62,921 nt of DNA from Hypsibius dujardini (lineage: Eukaryota; Tardigrada; Eutardigrada; Parachela; Hypsibiidae). Shown here one piece after another: positions 31,801 through 43,058 of this stretch (the stretch's first letter is position 1; every line of letters starts with the position of its first letter). The position numbers were made by a program, and so were the translations under genes. A model generated the notes under the pieces. It searched no databases, was not told where the DNA came from, and saw only the letters and a program-made list of their open reading frames with translations. The DNA is taken from NCBI GenBank assembly GCA_001579985.1, contig LRSR01006108.1, positions 1-62,921 of the forward strand, written 5' to 3'.

Positions 31801-33451
31801 ATTTGATACAGAAAGGCATCTTCCAGTTTGTGATGTGCGAAGAATCTCGAATTGTCCACTTTGCTTCGACAGGCGGACTCCAACACCTGGCTCAGTGAAC
31901 TTTTCTGCTCTTTCTCCCGAATCGACGGGATCACCTCGTTCGTTGAAATGGCCTTGAGGACCAGAATCAAGAGCTCTTCTCCCATCAGATCATCGATATA
32001 CGATTGGGCGATGTTGTACATGTGCATGAACTGGATCTCAGCCGTGAGTTTTTTGTAATTAAACGGCTGGTCCATCGGCTGTGAAACCCACAAAAACAAA
32101 AATTAATTAAGAAATCCAATCGATCGGTCCTCCCAGAAGTCAATGCACGTACCGCAATGTTGGCTCCAGCAAAGTGTTGCGCCATATCCGCATCGAAAAA
32201 CGCCTTAATCAGGATATAATGACGCTTCTTTGAGGTTTCACCACCAACCATCGGTCGTTGCGGACCAAATACCAACTCAGCCGGTCGACTGAATCTATCC
32301 GTTGCTCCCTTCTCGATTTCGTCACCATAACGGTCCCTTCCCGGTGACCTTAACGGTGGTTCTCTCCGGTCGTTCGATTGGGAAGGATCATCCTCCCGTC
32401 GGTCATCTCTCCGTCGGCCTGACGACCCGCGTCCGTCTCTACGTCCGTCGTGGTCACGTCTTCGTGGTGGTTCGTTCCGTCTGCGTCCACGGTCTTCGTC
32501 CTCATCGTAGTCATCATTCCTCACCGGCTGCCTCCGTGGCGGTGGCTGTGGCGGTCCGTGTCTCAATGGTGGTGGTGGCTGTGTCTGTCTTCCCGGTCCG
32601 CTGCCCCACCGATTACCGCGTTGAAAGAGATACTCCCCGTAGGATGAGGACCGGTTGTTGGGAGTATTGTTCGCTTGGAAAGGATTGATTTTCGTCTTGT
32701 GCCTGATAATGTGGGTTAAGGGGGGCAACGCGAGTCCGATCCGATGATGCAAATGTCGGGAGAGCGGTGCAATATCAAGCGGTTGACCGTTGACGTGGAT
32801 GGTCCCGCGCAGACCGTCGTCGAAGACCGTCAGACCAACCCTGTGAGCTTTAGAAATGTTACTCTCTCTTCAGGTAGCAAGTTCAAATGCAAGCGCAAAG
32901 TGGGTGGCACCTGTACCTTTAGCTCCGTCGTATGCCAATCCCAGGTAGTTTCTATTTAAGCGACGGTCCAGGTGCAGTTCACCTGCGGATGTTTTGGCGT
33001 CTGACTTGGCGAACAAGTGGAGATTTTTCCGCAGGTCCAACTGGAGAGGCTTCCCGTTGATCTCCATGTTGAAGGAGAATGTTAACGGCATGGGATTTTT
33101 CCCAAGCTTTGCAGCACGATGAAGTTTCTGTAACCCTGGAGGCACGACCCAGTCGAGAAGAATGTCGGCCGATTTCGTGGGGAATGCCAAACTGCGGAAG
33201 GGACGGAGGACTCGCAACCGTCTGGCAGCGAGGCTTTTTTGGAACAGTTTTCCCTGAAGGATCGAGCTCGACGAAGCGGAAGTGATCGGAAATTGTGTCG
33301 TTGATGTGAAAGACTCATTCCTGGGAGCAGTGGTCGTGGTGCGTGTGTGATGGCGATGAGAATGGGTTTTGATTGATTGGACGCGGAGATGAAGGGAACT
33401 AACCACGGTCGTGTTCAGCATTAACAGCACGCCCCAATTCAATAACAGCAT
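28802..33451 (-). CDS. Secreted ADAM/ADAMTS-like pseudoprotease with a very large insert in the catalytic domain
   Basis: Nine exons (33451-32917, 32847-32153, 32078-31793, 31698-31593, 31491-31324, 31249-30945, 30757-30692, 30653-29263, 29146-28802) join in phase to 1298 residues. A signal peptide (LLLNWGVLLMLNTTVVSS) and a reprolysin-type prodomain (FDDGLRGTIHVNGQPLDI) come first. After an Arg/Asp/Pro-rich linker the N-terminal half of a metalloprotease follows (HYILIKAFFDADMAQHFAGAN, MYNIAQSYIDDLMGEELLI; about 385-505). The domain then breaks: residues about 515-1095 are inserted Thr-rich mucin-like runs and NPYENEQ-type repeats. Only then come the zinc-site segment HEIMNSIGVRDDGD (about 1130), the Met-turn and WSLC. 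Of HExxHxxGxxH the second and third His are Asn and Asp, so catalysis is unlikely. The end is an ADAMTS-like Cys-rich domain. The 30757-30692 exon is the least certain. Confidence 0.85.
29690..30480 (-). repeat. Coding NPYENEQ-type repeat region in the ADAM-like protein
   Basis: Within exon 8 about eight to nine diverged units share the core [GD]NPYENEQ, spaced by 25-50 residues of Thr/Pro/Lys-rich linker (for example RKVGNPYENEHQ, KRKIDNPYENEQQ, KRNLGNPYEDEQ, MLNNPYANEEP). A short NEQRNEEQ run and a poly-Thr run flank it. It looks like an extended secreted linker; its role is unknown. Confidence 0.8.
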
Positions 33452-33786
33452 GACAAATGATCAAGTCCCTTTTTGGCGCAGCTGTAGCAAGCATCACGCA
33501 TTGCGGTTAATCACATGCAATTTTGCAGAAAACTCGTTGTACAATCAGAAGGGAAATTTTTCACCTCAAAACTTCCCTTTCACTCAACAATTACAGAAGC
33601 TGAAAAACTAGACACTGGAACAGCAACTCGGATGATTCTTAATCGACTGATCAGCTTCATGATGAGTCTTCTTATTATCGCACAAATTGGAATTAGATCT
33701 ATTTTCACATAGCAACACCGTTTGCCGAACCTTTCAGGCGTGACGTTGTGAAACGGATTTCTGATTTCGAAATTTAATCGCTTGTT
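33452..33786. other. Divergent intergenic region between ADAM-like and chitin-binding genes
   Basis: About 335 bp that should hold both promoters. I see no confident element and no gene. Confidence 0.4.
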
Positions 33787-34530
33787 ATGAAGCGAGAAAC
33801 CTTTATCGCAGTCTATGCTCTGCTACCCATCTGCAGACCCATTGTCGGTCAAGTCGGTCTCCGCCCCCGTCCCAACTACGATATCGTCCCGCCGGCTCTC
33901 TTCAAGTGTTGCACCAAATTCCAGTCGGGCTTTTACGCGGATCAAGGCACGGGCTGTCAGACGTTCCACCAATGCGACAGCACCGCTTCCCAGTTAATTC
34001 AAACTGACTACAAGTGTCCCGGCAGTGATCTGTTTGACCAACTGACTTTAAGTTGCCAGTCATCGAGTACAGTTGAATGTAGCAGGTCAGACAGACAGAC
34101 AGACAGACAGACAGACAGGCAGACAGGCAAACAGACAGACAAACAGGCGGACAGGCAGGCAGACAGGCAGACAGGCAGACAGGCAGACAGGCAAACAGAC
34201 AGACAAACAGGCGGACAGGCAGGCAGACAGATAGACAGACAGACATGCAGACAGGCAGGCAGGCAGGCAGACAAACAGACAGACAGTCCTCTTTGTCGGA
34301 AATAACTAAGAAGCAAGCCGGCGTGAATGACGCTGACAATGTTTCGTTTTAGATCTGTTGCCTACGAAAACTTCGGAAACCGCCAAATGCACAACGACAC
34401 CGTGTACGCTTCCGTGGTGGAGTTAAACAGAAATTTAATTACGAGTGGCCCATCTTTTACGAACAGCTTCAAGAACCCAAATCCAGGCAATGAAGGACCC
34501 TTCCATGTAGGGTCAGCCTGTTACCGATGA
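33787..34530 (+). CDS. Secreted protein with type-2 chitin-binding (peritrophin-A) domain
   Basis: Two exons (33787-34085 and 34353-34530) join in phase to 158 residues. A signal peptide (FIAVYALLPICRPIVG) is followed by one ChtBD2 domain (about 40-99) with the six-Cys pattern and the hallmark GFYADQGTGCQTFHQCD, YKCPGSDLFDQLTLSC. The short C-terminal part is Asn-rich and without a domain. Such proteins bind chitin in cuticle or gut lining. The intron starts directly with a CAGA microsatellite after the donor (AGCAG|GTCAGA). Confidence 0.88.
34086..34290 (+). repeat. CAGA/CAGG microsatellite in the intron of the chitin-binding gene
   Basis: Imperfect tandem CAGACAGACAGG units from the donor to 34290. 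A 66-bp higher-order duplication (two blocks each containing CAGGCGGACAGGCAGGCAGA) is visible. It is non-coding; the open frames through it are artefacts. Confidence 0.9.
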
Positions 34531-34607
34531 AATTGAAGTACAGGATTGCTGTTGCAGCAAATTTGTGTTCGGACTATAAAATTACGAAATTATGTTTGAA
34601 AAAGTTT

Positions 34608-37600
34608 TCATACAGATAAAAATCCGGGGCGCCGTACGCAAACTGAGCGAATCGGATCGTGGAAAGAGAACCTCTGTAACAGTTCATTTCTCGTGCCGTG
34701 CAACCAATGCGACATGAGGTTGCCGTTCGCACTGGGAACGAATCCTCTGGGTTCGGTGATGAAATCAGTCTTTTGAAGTAGGTCACACGATGTCTGCCCA
34801 ATTAAAATTCCGGTGGCTAAATATAACAAACATTTTACATTGCACTGTGAATACATTATTCATATTGTCTTTTACAAAGAAGGAATCTTTTACCACTGCC
34901 CATTGAGTACATGAGTCGTAGCGCATCCCTGACAGGTTGACCGTACACCAGGAATCGTGGTATTGGTGTTCCGATGATGCCCCCATAAAGAGAACCTAAG
35001 GGTAGGAACTTCGCGTCAAGCCTCCGCGTTCCCGCGTTTTCCAATTAACGTTTCTTTAACGGAAACGTTTGTTAACGTGAATTGCGCGTTAACAACGCTT
35101 ACCTGACGTGAAAGCAATTCGAGATTGAATCCGAACATCCTGTTTATGCGGTGCCTTCGCCTGCGAGATGGCCTTGGAGAGGTCTAGAGAATATCTCGCT
35201 GCTTGTGCCACATGGTTGTCGTTGCATTCGGGAATGCCCGCGACTGCCTGTTATTGTGCCCATCGATGCCATTACACAATAGTTACGATCCCAGCATTGG
35301 GTCCTTAATGTGTAAACAGTTAGCTCAATGTGCGCTCACCATGACGGTATCAAGCAGTTGTGCCAGTTTAGTCAACGGTGAAGCCGCGACCGTCTTCATG
35401 ATAACCTCGTACAAGTGGTCGATGCATTGAATGACTTGTGCAGGGGTGCTGCCAACTCCGAATAGCGTTGGTGTCAAGATGTCATTGCAAACTACGGTCA
35501 CGGAATCGAACTTCCGCGGTCGGTAAAGGTCTCGATCCTCTCCGTTCAGCAATCGTCTATGATACACCGATTATTGCTCAAGAAACACGTACTGCGTTCT
35601 GTTTGCAATGGCAGCAAACCTTGGCACAAAGAGCATGAGCGTTTTGAAGTAGAGCACTTGCTCACTTTCAATCTTAGCCTCTTTGACGGCAACTTCATCT
35701 TTCAGTGACTCTGTCAGCTCCTCCAACTGCTCCATCAGCGAGTCCAAAACACTTTCTGACGCTCGAATACCCCTGTAGACAGGATTCCTCATTGTAATAA
35801 TCGGGTGATTAGCCGGCTAAGTAAGCAAACAGACATTTGAGGCAAACGGACAATCGGATACACGACAAACGGTCACTTGATGCACGGACAGACGGAAGAA
35901 GAGACGGACAGACGGACGAGTAAACGGACACACGACGAACGGACAGACGGTCACTTGATGCACGGACAGACGGAAGAAGAGACGAACAGACGGACGACTA
36001 AACGGACACACGACGAACGGACAGACGGTCACTTGACACACGGACAGACGGAAGAAGAGACGGACAGACGGACGACTAAACGGACACGATGAACGGATAG
36101 AGGGTCACTTGATGCACGGACAGACGGAACGAGGGATGGACTGGCAAACGGGTGAATGACAACCGACGCACAGACGGACGCTTGGCGCACTGACGCACGG
36201 ACAGAAGGACCCCGGACCACAACCGTATGGACGCGCGGAGCACAAGCAGACAAAGCGATCGGCAATCAGCTGTGCTCACATGTTTTTATGTGTCCGGTGG
36301 ACTGTTGCTCGTATTTCGTTCCACAGGGGCCTGTCGTATTGGTATTCGCTCCAACAGCGCTGAGCGAGGTCGCTCAAGCCAGAATTTCGATTTTTGTCAG
36401 TTCGATCGAAACCGGGTCTCATCTGCACACCATCCGCGTCTTGTCCTTGGCGCACAAATGTCGTAATTTCTATGCAATAAACACGATGAAGTGTGACACT
36501 AGGAAAACTTTTAAATGCGGAAGGTCCTGGCCCAAAGGTTATGTCTGTATTGGCATCAGGTCTAAACGGTCTAGACTTCTTGCCTCTTCCTCCGAATCCC
36601 GTCTACGTCTACGTGCATCAACAAAATACCGGAATGTGAAAGTACATTGGTGATTGTTATTAGACTTTGCGCTTCGCCACCATGTACAGTCAGCCCCAAG
36701 AAGAACTCTGCTTGCACAACATGGACTTTTTGCGCAGAGAGAGCGATGAGGTGCGACAAGTGTGCCAAGAGAATGTCTTCGGTATTAAGAGATGCAGGTG
36801 ATTGAACCGAATAGCCCACCAAAAATTGGTTTATCTTGCGATCTCGAAAAACAAATAACAGTTTACCTGTGTATAGGACTGCAACAACTGATGACTTAAT
36901 CGCAGGGAAACTGCCCAAAGTAACCGAATTCGAGTTTTTATCAGCTGTTTTTGCAGTTTTTCATGATTACTGATTTCTGTTGCTGCTATTGCTCTTGATT
37001 GGCTGATTTAGTAAAATTTGATGTAAATATGGTCAAAGGAAGGCGAATCCCTCCTGAATTAGCAATGGCAGTTCACACTTTGCGGCAGAAAGTTATGCCG
37101 AATTCTGGATTTCGATCGGGGTATTGAGGTTTAACACTTTAAATTCTAGTCGTTAACTCTGTTTTTCAAAAATTTTGTGATGTTCAAATTTGAATTTCGG
37201 TTCCGAATTTATTTTTCTCTCATTTATTATTGGTTGCCTGCACGCGTTGTGATTCGAAATATAATGTGTGTTTATGCCTAAAGTATACACTGCCTGTTCT
37301 GATTGGTCGCACAGAAACGGTGCAATTTAGGGCGGGGTTTTCGGCCAGTTTAAGTCACGTGAGCAGAGTTTTTCTTGCGGCTGACTGTCGATGTTGATAA
37401 AGTAGAAGTCCTCATATTTTGCGTACGTCACAGGCGTGTTTCTATTCCGTGCCTTGTCTCGGAGCAGTTTCGTTATGGGGCAAACGTGTTGAAACGGGCA
37501 TGTGACGTACGCAAAATATGAGGAATTCTAATGTAAAAGTGTCCAACTCGTTCACAAATGACCTCACCTTTGGCACTCAGCTGGGGAAACATACAGTAAG

Positions 37601-40600
37601 GCCGATTCCACAGCATCAGTTCTTGCAGAACAATCCCGAAACTGTAGGCATCCACACTCTCGTTCAGGATTTGCGGACTGCGCCCATTGGCACTGTCAAA
37701 GTCCCGAAGAACTTCCGGAGGAGTCCACAGAAGGGAAACGTAAAATGCGGGATCTTTTTTCGCGCACCAAAGCTCAAGAATGTTGAGGTCGTAGATTCCA
37801 GACAGGCCATAATCGCCGATTTTCAAGGCGAAAAGTACGTCGAGGAAGAGACAGTTTGACGTTAGACGCGAATGGCAACGGAGACCTTTACTATGGAGGT
37901 AATGCATCCCATTGATGATGTCATTGATAAACGAATATCGAACATTCCAATCCATTTCAGACTTGTGATGAATTAAATCCTTTAAATTAAAGTGAAAATT
38001 AATCCTAATTAGTAAACTTGACTACAAGGACATTTAGCTGAGGAGAAAGACGTACTGTAACGGTACCCCGAGCGGCGCCTTCATATACCACTGCCACATG
38101 ACCTGACTCCACTGTCGCACCCAGAAATTTCAGTGTGTTTTCGTGACTCAAGGAGCGAGCAAACACGGCTTCTCGACCGAGGGATTTCTGTAGCGGCACT
38201 GTCTTCTTTAGCGAATGTCTTATTACCACTAGCTTTCGCTGCCATACTCCGCCTTGGGGAAGGAAGACTGCAACGACTCCCGCCACACCGTGCGTGATGT
38301 CGTATAAACTGGATCCCTACACACAAGTAAATCCAAATGTTAATTAAATAGTTTTTGCACATACAGCAAGGTCACTCGTACCATTGACCGTCCACTTGGG
38401 TGCTGAAAGAACGAACAGAATGCAGATCAAATCAAGTAGTTCGCAGCTCATTGCCTATTACCGTCTGACTGAAAAGCCAAACCTACCAGGCTCGTTGCAG
38501 GGTCCTACCAGGCTCCTATCAGGAACCTACCAGGAACCTACCAGGCTCCTACCAGGCTCCTACCAGGCTCCTACCAGGCTTCTAGCAGGCTCCTACCAGG
38601 AACCTACCAGGGTCCTACCAGGAACCTACCAGGAACCTACCAGGAACCTACCAGGGTCCTACCAGGAACCTACCAGGAACCTACCAGGAACCTACCAGGC
38701 TCCTACCAGGCTCCTACCAGGCTCCTACCAGGGTTCTAGCAGGCTCCTACCAGGAACCTACCAGAAACCTACCAGGAACCTACCAGGCTCGTTGCAGGGT
38801 CCTCATTGACTCCCACTGTTTCACGGCCGCTCGGCCAGCGAACCGCAAGTTCCTCCGGCTTAATGACCCACGTCCAGGCCTCCTTATGCTGCGAATACAA
38901 CGACTGAAAATGACGAAAAAGGAGCCACATGGCGGTCAACACGGGAAAGACTCCCAAAGCGCCAACAATGTAAATCCAAGTTTTGTCTGCAAGGAAACAA
39001 CTCTAGCTGGTTTGGAATTCACTTCTGTTTAAGAAACACGAACTTTTGCAAACTTACCATAGTCCGCGGGGCAACCCTTGAATCCGCATGGCGGCCTGTT
39101 CGGTGGCGGAGAATTGTCGGCCCGATTCCAATCGATGGTCGCAGACATTTTGAAGTATGATTCCACGAACAAATTCTCAATGGAGCCTCCCTGAAGCGTT
39201 ACATAGTTAGCTACCGGGGTGAAGGTTCCACGTGTGACGTCTGACATGTCGTAAACGTCAAATATCTCTCGCAGATTGCCGCTCGCGTCGACAAAGACCG
39301 TGTCCATCAGTCGCGTTCCCACATCCGAGATGTACTGCTCGTTGATCATCCTCTGCAGCCAGTCAAACATGAGATCGACCGCATCCATTTTGGTCGTGTC
39401 GTTCAAGTAAAGAATTTCTTTCTGCTGCGGGGAGTCCGGTCGATTAGTCTGCTTGGATGCCGCAATGGCCGGGATCAGGACCGCGTCGTGATGTGACATT
39501 GCATAGTACTGGGGATTGCTGATCAAATCCGGTCGACTATAAGACGGATTCTTCCTGTACCATTCCGAAAGTTCCGCCTGGAACAGTTTATAAGCGTTCA
39601 TGGTAGATTTGCGTCTCACCGCTACGACCAATAAACTCCGATACGCGTCCATTGCAGCTGCATCATCATCCTGGGAGCCTGTCCCACATCAAATGTAAAT
39701 CTAATCTCACAGTCAGTCACATGTGAAACCGTTTTGAGGGACATGCTTCTCAATGCATCTCTCTGTGAGTGTGTCTCGCAGCCCCTAGGCGCGATTCCAA
39801 TCTAGCCATCAATTTCGAAGGACTAATTTCCTGTATCGTTTTAAGCGTCAAGAAAACAGAAAATGATTTTTAGAGAGGGCCCTTCAAAAACTCGTTATTT
39901 TGAAGGGTGTCCCTGAAAAAACGTGTCTATTGTCTAGATGATTTTCGCGCGTGTGTTCTCGTGTTGCCTGTTTGCACTCAAACTCACATGCACGCCATCC
40001 CGTGCAGGCGTCTGCAGCTGTGTCTTCCAAAACGGTGTCCCTTAAAAAGACATCGAAGGCTAGGTAGACAAACGACCCATCGGTCTTTCCCATTTCCTTA
40101 GCGGTGAGCATGTATCGGCGAATCAGTGCAGGCGGTAGCAGTAAGACATTAACTGAAATCCAAAGACGTCCTTTGAGAGATATGTTCACAACAGGGCACT
40201 CGGCCGTGTCGCGGTCTCTTAGTAGGTCGTTACTTGGGTTTTGGCAAGCCGTGTGGAACACTCTGACAATTTTGCCAAAAAGTGCCAGATATTGGTAATA
40301 TTAAGTTTAGTGCACTACTTATTTCAATAACAGCTAAATCGTGTGAGGATAGATAGTGAAGAAAACAATTTAGATTTAATTTGTTCCTTACGGCTTGCCA
40401 CGTCCCAAACAACGACCCTGAACTTGAGGCCGAGTGTGTAGCACAGGATGGTTAAACTCACTTTCCACATACTTCTCCCACTGTCGGAAGCGAGCCCAAG
40501 ATTGTAGCCGATTTCCCCAGCATCCTTCGCGTCGATGTGATCGATATACGTGAGCCCATATCTGGCGTAGGGCGGAGCCAGTGGGTCTTTCGCTCGTATC

Positions 40601-41694
40601 ATAAGAGACACTAAGCAAGCTATACAGTTCTCGTGGTTAAAATAAGATGCGCAGAGTTCACAATCGGACGCTCATACTGTCTGGCAATATTCCCTGACAA
40701 TTGCTCCAGCATTTCCCATCACTAAAACGAGTTTCAATGTGTCCTGATTTCGGCGCGGACAGCAACTCACACTTTTACGGACAAAAAGGTCACCCTTAAT
40801 CTACCCATAAACACAACCCTGCTGCTGACAAAAAATGACTCATCTTCAGACTTTTTTTCTGTGTGAAGGGAGATGGTTTTTGTGTGGCACGATGTGTGGC
40901 AGTAATTCTGGTGGGAGAAAGAATAAAACACTTTTATTAGGGTTTATGGGTGTACCTTTCTTAATCTTCTCATACTGCACATTCTGCTGATCACCCTGCG
41001 GCGTCACACGATAATAAATGATATTAATGTTGGTCCAATTGTGCTGATCCCAGAGGGAAAAGAGCGGCTGCCACATGTCGTAGACGCTGTAGGCAATACG
41101 AATGCCTGCCAAGAGTAGTTCAGTACTTGGAACGTAGTGGCCACCGGCCGTCAGAAAGGGCCCGAACGGATTCTGATCGTACGTGTTGGCGCAGGCGAGG
41201 AAGTCCACCGTACACACCGGTGACAGATAGAGAACCGGCGTGGACAGTTTGGAAAGCACATTTTGGAGGTCATTCGTCATCCCGACCGGTTCGGCCGACG
41301 CGGACATTCCACAGGTGGAGTTGTAGAGATAAGGACTGCTGACCGTGGTGCCACGGGGCGTGGATAGGTCATACAAGATGTCATACATCCGATATGCCTT
41401 TTCAATGGCAATCTCAATACCTGGTCGTATTTCCTCATAATCGTAGCCCAAACCATGGCTGTCCGAGACAGCGAAAATCTGAAGCCGTATGCTGGTCTTC
41501 GTCGCGGCAATATCAGCTTGGGCTTTGAGCTTCGCGTACTCATTAGATGTTAAAGCGTCTTGAGCAGCGGGTAGCGCAAGCATGTAAATAAGCACGAGAA
41601 TACGCCTGCTATGTCGGATATATCCCATAACTGAATAGTGCTTGAAAACGAACATTATCATTGAGTTTGTGATTTGAATGAACTTTTGGAACAC
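34608..41694 (-). CDS. Receptor-type guanylate cyclase with eroded cyclase motifs
   Basis: Fourteen exons (41694-40956, 40721-40678, 40629-40473, 40260-39988, 39657-39058, 38986-38784, 38316-38056, 37979-37568, 36445-36280, 35772-35620, 35556-35340, 35247-35103, 34995-34894, 34816-34608) join in phase to about 1226 residues. Order: hydrophobic leader, ANF-receptor-type ligand-binding domain (to about 600), one transmembrane helix (WIYIVGALGVFPVLTAMWLL), kinase-homology domain without a canonical HRD/DFG (LKIGDYGL, WTPPEVL, AYSFGIVLQEL, RCWSEYQYDRP), a coiled-coil (SLMEQLEELTESLKDEV), then a cyclase domain (about 1000-1210). Cyclase motifs are recognisable but altered: FDSVTVVCNDILTP, KLAQLLDTVM, PRFLVYGQPVRDALRL. 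The two metal-binding Asp seem kept, while the guanine-selecting Glu and Cys and the transition-state Asn are replaced. Exons 2-4 have the least certain joints. Confidence 0.87.
35870..36130 (+). repeat. Minisatellite in guanylate cyclase intron 9
   Basis: About four units of 65-70 bp, each with GACGAACGGACAGACGGTCA and GACGGAAGAAGAGACG words, between exon 9 and exon 10 of the minus-strand gene. Not coding. Confidence 0.85.
37409..37524. mobile_element. 116-bp MITE with perfect 24-bp inverted repeats in guanylate cyclase intron 8
   Basis: The arms 37409-37432 and 37501-37524 are perfect inverted repeats starting TCCTCATATTTTGCGTACGT. The loop is 68 bp and non-coding. It lies 43 bp beyond the donor of exon 8. 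Confidence 0.85.
38481..38783 (-). repeat. 11-bp minisatellite containing the 5' splice site of guanylate cyclase exon 6
   Basis: About 25 units of CCTACCAGG[AC][AT] (plus strand). On the minus strand each reads CCTG|GTAGG, the exact exon-6 end and donor at 38784/38783. The last 19 coding bases of exon 6 (38784-38802) are copied again at the far end (38487-38505), with the donor. Three units are mutated at the GT or next to it. Confidence 0.92.
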
Positions 41695-43058
41695 TTTAGT
41701 AAACGACTCTCAAGACGAGCGCTATCCGAGTCGAATAGAGTTATCTTCCCCCAAATAGAATTGGGTGTTTCATGGCCTCTTGTGTAGCCCTTCAGAAACA
41801 GCGGGCACACTTACGAAACAATAATGGGCTATTCATAAATATTGAACGATTGCTCTGACGAAAGTTTCGCCAATCTTTTTCCTGTCCGGACGAATCCGCT
41901 GAATTCGATATCGATACACTTTTCTTAACAACCAAATACTAGTAAACGAATCTTAGTGGCGGCGCGCGCGTACAGGCACCGTTAGTCGCTTAGTTACCAA
42001 TCGAACAGACAGGGCTAGGGCTAGTCGGTTAGTAATGGGTTTTGATGGGTTTCGATGGGTTTCGATGGGTTTTGATGGGTTTTGATGGGTTTTGATCAAA
42101 TGGCCGATGCCATGGTGATAAAAAAGCCCAGTACGCGCGCGTAGCATTGACGTAAACGAAAACGGAGCATGTGGAGAGTCCACGAACTCTGCTGGTGCGA
42201 TAGTTTTCCAGAGATGCGTCGAAAATCTGAAGAACAGTTCAAATGAAAATGATTTTCCCCACGATTGTCTTAACAAATGGTCCTAAGTGTATGCAGCTTT
42301 AAAAAGCATTAGGATGGAAACAGTTGAAATTAGGTGATTTGAGTGCAACACAATGTGTGCTGCTATTTGTGAAAACGATTCTGCCTTTCAACGCTACTAC
42401 ATGTAGTACATGGTTTACAATTGCAAAGAGGCGGAAACCTATCCCTTCAATCAGTCCAACATAAGATTGGCCGTATCCTGCAAATCGATATTGATATACA
42501 TTTGTCACTGTATTTGGATAGATAGGTTCTTGTACGAGCTAGAAATTGCTTTTGACTTGGACTAGAACATGAACGTAATTGTAGTTCGAACATGAGTTGA
42601 CGAACTGGCCAACTAGTTGCTGGTTACTGATTGACTGCAAACAGTTTATTTAATTGTTTAATATTATTATTATTATTAATTAATTAAATTATTTATTGAG
42701 CCAACTCACCCGACACCACCGCTGTAGTCTACAATGGCTCTGTCTGCATAGTCTGACTAATCAGAGCCAACTGTTGCTGCGGAACCTTCTTTCTTCTCAT
42801 CTGAGGGTCCATATACGCACGTAAAGCAATAACTGTACTCCTTCATGCCCACATAATTGTCTTTTGGTGTTGACAGTCAGCAAAGACATCCTGTGTCGAA
42901 TGAGTTTTTTCATCTGCCTGAATGTCTGCCGTTGGAAGGGAGCGGTGCCTGCGGGTCTTGTCTGTTTGAGCATGGATTAATCAGACATTTGAGTTGTTGT
43001 TGTTGTTACTGTTACTGTTGGTTATCCGTTCGGTTTATGTACGGAATATGCACTGGCA
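41695..43058. other. Divergent intergenic region with dispersed repeat
   Basis: About 1.36 kb between divergent genes. It contains the repeat copy at 41959-42140, an ATT-rich run near 42660-42700 and no coding region I can support. Confidence 0.6.
41959..42140 (+). mobile_element. Dispersed repeat with TTTTGATGGG tandem core, copy B
   Basis: Shares TTAGTTACCAATCGAACAG, GGGCTAG words and the TTTTGATGGG array with the copy at 20774-20925. This copy keeps both ends: GCGCGCGTAC at the left and GTACGCGCGC at the right form inverted termini, so the family looks like a small foldback element. Confidence 0.72.

Noticed and set aside
33787-34305. A longer chitin-binding protein with a Gln/Thr/Asp/Arg repeat tail
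   Set aside because: The tail is the CAGA microsatellite in the intron; splicing at 34085 into 34353 keeps frame and ends at a normal stop.
36683-36806. Plus-strand frame beginning MYSQPQEELCLHNMDF within the guanylate cyclase intron
   Set aside because: It is bounded by a GTGATT site but no acceptor or partner exon was found; too little support for a nested gene.
38384-38809. Plus-strand frame with PGSYQEPTR-type repeats
   Set aside because: It is the 11-bp donor minisatellite read on the wrong strand; 33 bp give an 11-residue periodicity without any domain.
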